DNA of 10,783 nucleotides. It comes from Bacteroidia bacterium. GTDB taxonomy: Bacteria > Bacteroidota > Bacteroidia > Bacteroidales > Azobacteroidaceae. The notes beneath the pieces were generated by a model. That model was not told where the DNA came from. It saw only the letters and a list, made by a program, of their open reading frames with translations, and did not search any database. Shown piece after piece: positions 8,070 through 10,783 of the stretch. Position numbers and translations under genes: made by a program. The stretch spans positions 1 through 10,783 of the forward strand of contig BNTW01000093.1 of assembly GCA_025996895.1 (NCBI GenBank), given 5' to 3'. Every line of letters begins with the position of its first letter. The first letter of the stretch is position 1.

Positions 8070-9206
8070 CTATTTCACAATTTTAGCATTTACAACCTGT
8101 CCGTTTTCGGTTTGTAAATTTACCAGATAAACGCCGCTTGCGAGGTGGGAAACATTAATGCCTGCCGAAATTTGTGCAGCATTGTAATTTCCAGCCAATG
8201 AGCCATTTACATTGAAAATTCTTGCCGAAATAAGGTTTTCGCCCGAAATGAGAATTACATTGTCTGAAAGATTGATTTTCACATTGCTTGTATTAAGACT
8301 GGAAATTCCGCTTGTTGAGCCTTTCAATTCATCCAACGCATTTTTCGTCAAGCGTTCAACATTCGCCTGATACGGATTTGTACCGCTGTTTTGTTTCCAC
8401 TCGTAAGCGGCAACGCCGATTGTAATGGCTTTTCCCTGAAATGCGCCCTGCGGCAGCCAGCGTGCAATGGCACAACCGAAATAATCTTCAACGTGCGCCC
8501 AAGTTCCCAACGCTTCCATTGCATAGGTGGTTTGGAAAGTGGTAAGTTTGCTGGGATTGTCGTTTGGAATGACATTAGTCGGGATTTCCATTGTCCAAAA
8601 CACATTGTGGTCTTCTTTCCAACCTGCGCCGATAAGCGGATAAATCACATAAGTTTGTCCGTTGCTGCGTTCTTTGGGTTCGGAAGTCAAGCCTGCATAA
8701 ATCGGATCAGTTGATTTGTTGAAAGTTTGCGGTGCAACTTCCCAAGTACCGTAAGTGGGCGACACATACCAAATGTCGGGATTGTCTGCACCTGTTCCTG
8801 TTCCCAAAATGTCGGGCGACAGGTTAATACGTCCCGTTTGCGTCAAGTACAAATTTCCCAAAGTGGAAAGCAGCAGATTACCGCCCGCCTTGTACCAGTT
8901 GGTAACGGCAGAAAGCACGTCTGCTTCGAGCAGTTCATCGGGCAAACCTGCATAATAATCGTCGTCCACATAAACCCAGAGGACTTTGTACTCATTCAAC
9001 TTGGCGGGCGTGATTGCCGACACAGGCAAGTATTCGCCGCCGTAAGTTGTTACAAACCAGTTTGCTGCCGCTTTTTCATCTTCGTCGAAAATGTCGTTAA
9101 TGCTTGTAGCAACATTCACAAACGCAACTTTGTTTTGTGCGTTTACATTGGCAACAAAAAATGCTGCGCCGAGGCATAATGCCATTGAGAGTAATACTCG
9201 TTTCAT
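8070..9206 (-). CDS. DUF4960-type secreted protein with T9SS sorting domain
   Basis: The protein is 378 aa. A signal peptide covers residues 1-23 (cut at VNA/Q). The DUF4960-type domain covers about 25-295 with conserved blocks DEDEKAAANWF (41-51), GGNLLLSTLGNLYL (108-121), DNPDIW (141-146), LIGAGWKEDHN (191-201), LGTWAHVEDY (233-242) and AAYEWKQNSGTNPYQ (266-280). The N-terminal half alternates predicted beta strands and helices (VAFVNV, EKAAANWF, KVLWVYVDD, VLSAVTNWYKAGGNLLLST), suggesting a class I amidotransferase-like or ThuA-like fold, though no catalytic Cys nucleophile is evident. Residues 300-378 are a T9SS type A sorting domain (ARIFNVNGSLAG, ASGVYLVNLQTENG, VVNAKIVK), so it is probably exported through the type IX system and secreted or surface-attached. 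It is a paralogue of the protein at 1394-3112. Its function is unknown; surface fructan binding is inferred from position. The DUF4960 name is from memory. Confidence 0.88.
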   Translation of the reverse strand: MKRVLLSMALCLGAAFFVANVNAQNKVAFVNVATSINDIFDEDEKAAANWFVTTYGGEYLPVSAITPAKLNEYKVLWVYVDDDYYAGLPDELLEADVLSAVTNWYKAGGNLLLSTLGNLYLTQTGRINLSPDILGTGTGADNPDIWYVSPTYGTWEVAPQTFNKSTDPIYAGLTSEPKERSNGQTYVIYPLIGAGWKEDHNVFWTMEIPTNVIPNDNPSKLTTFQTTYAMEALGTWAHVEDYFGCAIARWLPQGAFQGKAITIGVAAYEWKQNSGTNPYQANVERLTKNALDELKGSTSGISSLNTSNVKINLSDNVILISGENLISARIFNVNGSLAGNYNAAQISAGINVSHLASGVYLVNLQTENGQVVNAKIVK

Positions 9207-9247
9207 TGTACTGAAATTTAAAAAAATTATTAATTAATGCTATTTAT

Positions 9248-9271
9248 AAAATGCTCTGTATGAGCAATTTT
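9248..9271 (-). terminator. Possible weak hairpin terminator or attenuator after the GH32 gene
   Basis: In the 70-bp AT-rich spacer between the GH32 stop (9277) and the DUF4960 start (9206), arms TGCTC and GAGCA flank a 5-base loop. Outer A/T runs extend the stem across a one-base bulge, and the coding strand continues with TTTT. The GC part is only 5 bp, so termination would be partial at most. I saw no match to the Bacteroidetes promoter motif (TTTG, then TAnnTTTG) in this spacer, so read-through transcription into the next gene is the simplest model. Confidence 0.35.
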
Positions 9272-9276
9272 TTCTT

Positions 9277-10783
9277 TTAATTCGTTATTATTTTTCTTGA
9301 AACAATCTCGCCGTTGTCATTTATTCGTACAATAAATATCTGATTTTTTGGCAAATCAACCATCGTGGGGGCGTTACGCGCAACGCCCCTACAAAAAACC
9401 ATTTTTCCAAACAAATCATAAATATTTACCTTCGCATTTTCCGAAATGTTTTTGAAATGCAAAGCATTGTTGTAATAAACCACTTCTTTATCGCTTTCTC
9501 TTACGTTAAAAATGCCTGTGCCGGTTTCAGATTTTTCCCAGTTCCACGCCTTGACTGATTGCACTTGCGTGGCGCCGCCTTCGGTAAAAACTTCCACATC
9601 GTTGGCGTTGTTATCTGTTGCAAAAATGCGTACTGAAGCCGCCCAAGCGTCGTTAATGAACAAATCCAATATGGAATGGTCGAGGAAAGCGTGGATTTTC
9701 AGCGTTTCGCCAGCCGAAAAAGTTTTGGGCAAAACCTGACTGTAAATGCCATCAAAAACACCGCCGTCCTGTATGTGTCGCGGAACGCTCGTTGCATCAA
9801 CGATTATTTTGTTGGTCGATTTTTCGTAGAATATTTTGATTGCCGCGCTGCCGTTTTTCCGCAGATTGAAGCCGAACTTTTGAGCGGAATTGGACGAAAC
9901 GGTAAAAATTCCTTCCACTTCAACCACTTTGCCCGAAACGGGATTTAATGATTGTGTGCCGCTTAAACTGATATTTGTTTGATTAAAAACGTTTGCCGTG
10001 CTGCGTGGAAAAGTCATATCGGTAGCGGGCTTTTGAACAAGGTTATTTTGCGCATCGAGCGACCATTCGCGCGGCAGATTATAAGTTCCAGCCCAACCGC
10101 GCTCATACATATAATTTCCCGAAGTCATATCAGGCACAATACCTATGGCAACGATTTTCCCATTGTGTTTGGTAATGGCAGGCGAAAGCAAGCCAAATCC
10201 GTGGTGCGAAAAACCACCTAAATCCAATTCTTTTGGAAATTGCGAAGTGGGGCTGAATGTACCGTTGGTATTTATTGTACCCACCCAATACAGACATTCC
10301 ACACCGCCTGCCATTCCAAGCGGCGTAACCACAAACAGCCATTTGTTCGCTTCCATTTCAACAATGTAGGGCATTTCCCAAAATGTGCCGTAACTTGTGT
10401 TTGGCGACTGGAAAAACATGGCGCCGTCATTCGACCAAGTGTTATTTGCCGCATTGTGGCGGTGCAAAGTAGCCGCTCCTTTGCCGCCCTTGTTCGTGCC
10501 AACAATCATATAGATATTGCCGTTTGCCTTGAAAACGCAGGGGTCGCGGAAATCATCGTCAAGCCCCGCAGGACGTTGCGGAACAACCTGTCCGTTTTTT
10601 GTCCAAGCGTGTAAATCATAGTCATCGGGCGTTGCCATTGCCATACTTGCCTTTGCAAAATCAACACTTGTATAAAATATTGTCGGTTTACCATTATTAT
10701 AACTGTCGTCTTTGAAAATGCAGCCCGACCACACGCCTTTTATATCGTAATATTTATCGTTGTAAAGTGCGGGTTGTTCTTCC
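9277..10783 (-). CDS. GH32 fructan hydrolase with T9SS sorting domain; 5' end off window
   Basis: The frame stays open to the right edge (upstream of the GTG at 10734 it reads EEQPALYNDKYYDIKG), so this is a 5'-truncated gene and that GTG is not its start. The propeller shows GVWSGCIF, DDFRDP (stabiliser Asp at 10543-10545) and GTFWEMPYI (acid/base Glu at 10375-10377, with Met where Cys is common). The nucleophile motif WMNDPNG would lie outside the window. AGTYNLPREWSL ends the propeller. The C-terminal beta-sandwich shows LDHSILDLFINDAWAASVRIF. The last 75 or so residues (VNIYDLFGKMVF, NQIFIVRINDNGEIVSRK) are a T9SS type A sorting domain, so it is probably exported by the type IX system, unlike the lipoprotein GH32 at the other end. 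A GC-rich palindrome lies inside that domain's coding sequence. The enzyme probably degrades fructan extracellularly; endo versus exo action cannot be told. Confidence 0.93.
   Translation of the reverse strand, partial: EEQPALYNDKYYDIKGVWSGCIFKDDSYNNGKPTIFYTSVDFAKASMAMATPDDYDLHAWTKNGQVVPQRPAGLDDDFRDPCVFKANGNIYMIVGTNKGGKGAATLHRHNAANNTWSNDGAMFFQSPNTSYGTFWEMPYIVEMEANKWLFVVTPLGMAGGVECLYWVGTINTNGTFSPTSQFPKELDLGGFSHHGFGLLSPAITKHNGKIVAIGIVPDMTSGNYMYERGWAGTYNLPREWSLDAQNNLVQKPATDMTFPRSTANVFNQTNISLSGTQSLNPVSGKVVEVEGIFTVSSNSAQKFGFNLRKNGSAAIKIFYEKSTNKIIVDATSVPRHIQDGGVFDGIYSQVLPKTFSAGETLKIHAFLDHSILDLFINDAWAASVRIFATDNNANDVEVFTEGGATQVQSVKAWNWEKSETGTGIFNVRESDKEVVYYNNALHFKNISENAKVNIYDLFGKMVFCRGVARNAPTMVDLPKNQIFIVRINDNGEIVSRKIITN
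9365..9392. repeat. GC-rich palindromic element inside the T9SS-domain coding sequence of GH32
   Basis: A 28-base palindrome: the 12-base arms (9365-9376 and 9381-9392) pair at 10 of 12 positions around a CGCG centre, with core GGGGCGTT/AACGCCCC. Read on the coding strand it begins GTAGGGGCGTTGCGCG. It is far more GC-rich than the AT-rich sequence around it and encodes CRGVARNAPT between the GKMVF and VDLPKNQ parts of the sorting domain. It resembles short dispersed palindromic repeats (REP/MITE-like GTAGGGGCG elements) known from several bacterial genomes. The palindrome is seen directly; the mobile-repeat identity is inferred. Confidence 0.7.

Noticed and set aside
9207..9276. A promoter in the AT-rich spacer upstream of the DUF4960-type gene
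   Set aside because: I found no convincing TTTG / TAnnTTTG pair; AT-richness alone is not enough.
219..10614. Many open frames of 60-150 codons on the plus strand and in other minus frames
   Set aside because: They all lie opposite or inside strongly supported genes, have no recognisable domains, and fit the shadow frames expected from the codon use of the real genes.
10732..10734. GTG at 10734 as the start of the right-hand GH32 gene
   Set aside because: The frame is open to the window edge, the GVWSG block lies at this point in mid-propeller, and the WMNDPNG motif must lie upstream, so the gene is truncated by the window.
1..10783. CRISPR arrays, tRNA or rRNA genes, insertion sequences, toxin-antitoxin or defence genes
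   Set aside because: No spaced direct repeats, RNA-gene signatures, transposase motifs or defence-type domains were seen. The window is almost wholly filled by the PUL genes.

Overview
The window looks like a piece of a Bacteroidota (Bacteroidales-like) chromosome. It carries a SusC/SusD pair, Bacteroidetes-type lipoprotein and signal-peptide starts without Shine-Dalgarno sites, and proteins ending in type IX secretion (T9SS, Por) C-terminal sorting domains. The T9SS domains argue against a typical human-gut Bacteroides and for a T9SS-carrying relative. This assignment rests on protein features only.

All genes are on the minus strand and read as one tightly packed polysaccharide utilization locus (PUL). 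In transcription order (right to left): a glycoside hydrolase family 32 (GH32) enzyme with a T9SS domain, cut at its 5' end by the window edge (9277-10783); a DUF4960-type secreted protein with a T9SS domain (8070-9206); a SusC-like TonB-dependent transporter (4949-7987); a SusD-like lipoprotein (3137-4945); a second, longer DUF4960-type protein (1394-3112); a small membrane protein of 97 aa (1095-1388); and a second GH32 enzyme, a predicted lipoprotein cut at its 3' end by the window edge and carrying an apparent one-base frameshift (1-1098). Spacers are 70, 82, 3, 24 and 5 bp, and the last two genes overlap by 4 bp, so one transcript with translational coupling is likely.

Two GH32 enzymes (the family of levanases, inulinases and invertases) with SusCD make a fructan (levan, inulin or fructo-oligosaccharide) system the best reading. 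The GH32 enzymes would cut fructan at or near the cell surface, SusD and probably the DUF4960 proteins would bind it, and SusC would import oligosaccharides. No regulator, inner-membrane transporter or fructokinase is in the window.

The unusual points are two DUF4960 paralogues flanking susCD, short GC-rich palindromes lying inside the targeting signals of two genes (the SusD signal peptide and the GH32 T9SS domain), a strong intercistronic hairpin before susC, an uncharacterised small membrane protein coupled to a GH32 gene, and the frameshift. No RNA gene, CRISPR array, transposase or convincing promoter was seen. No gene-free stretch exceeds 82 bp.
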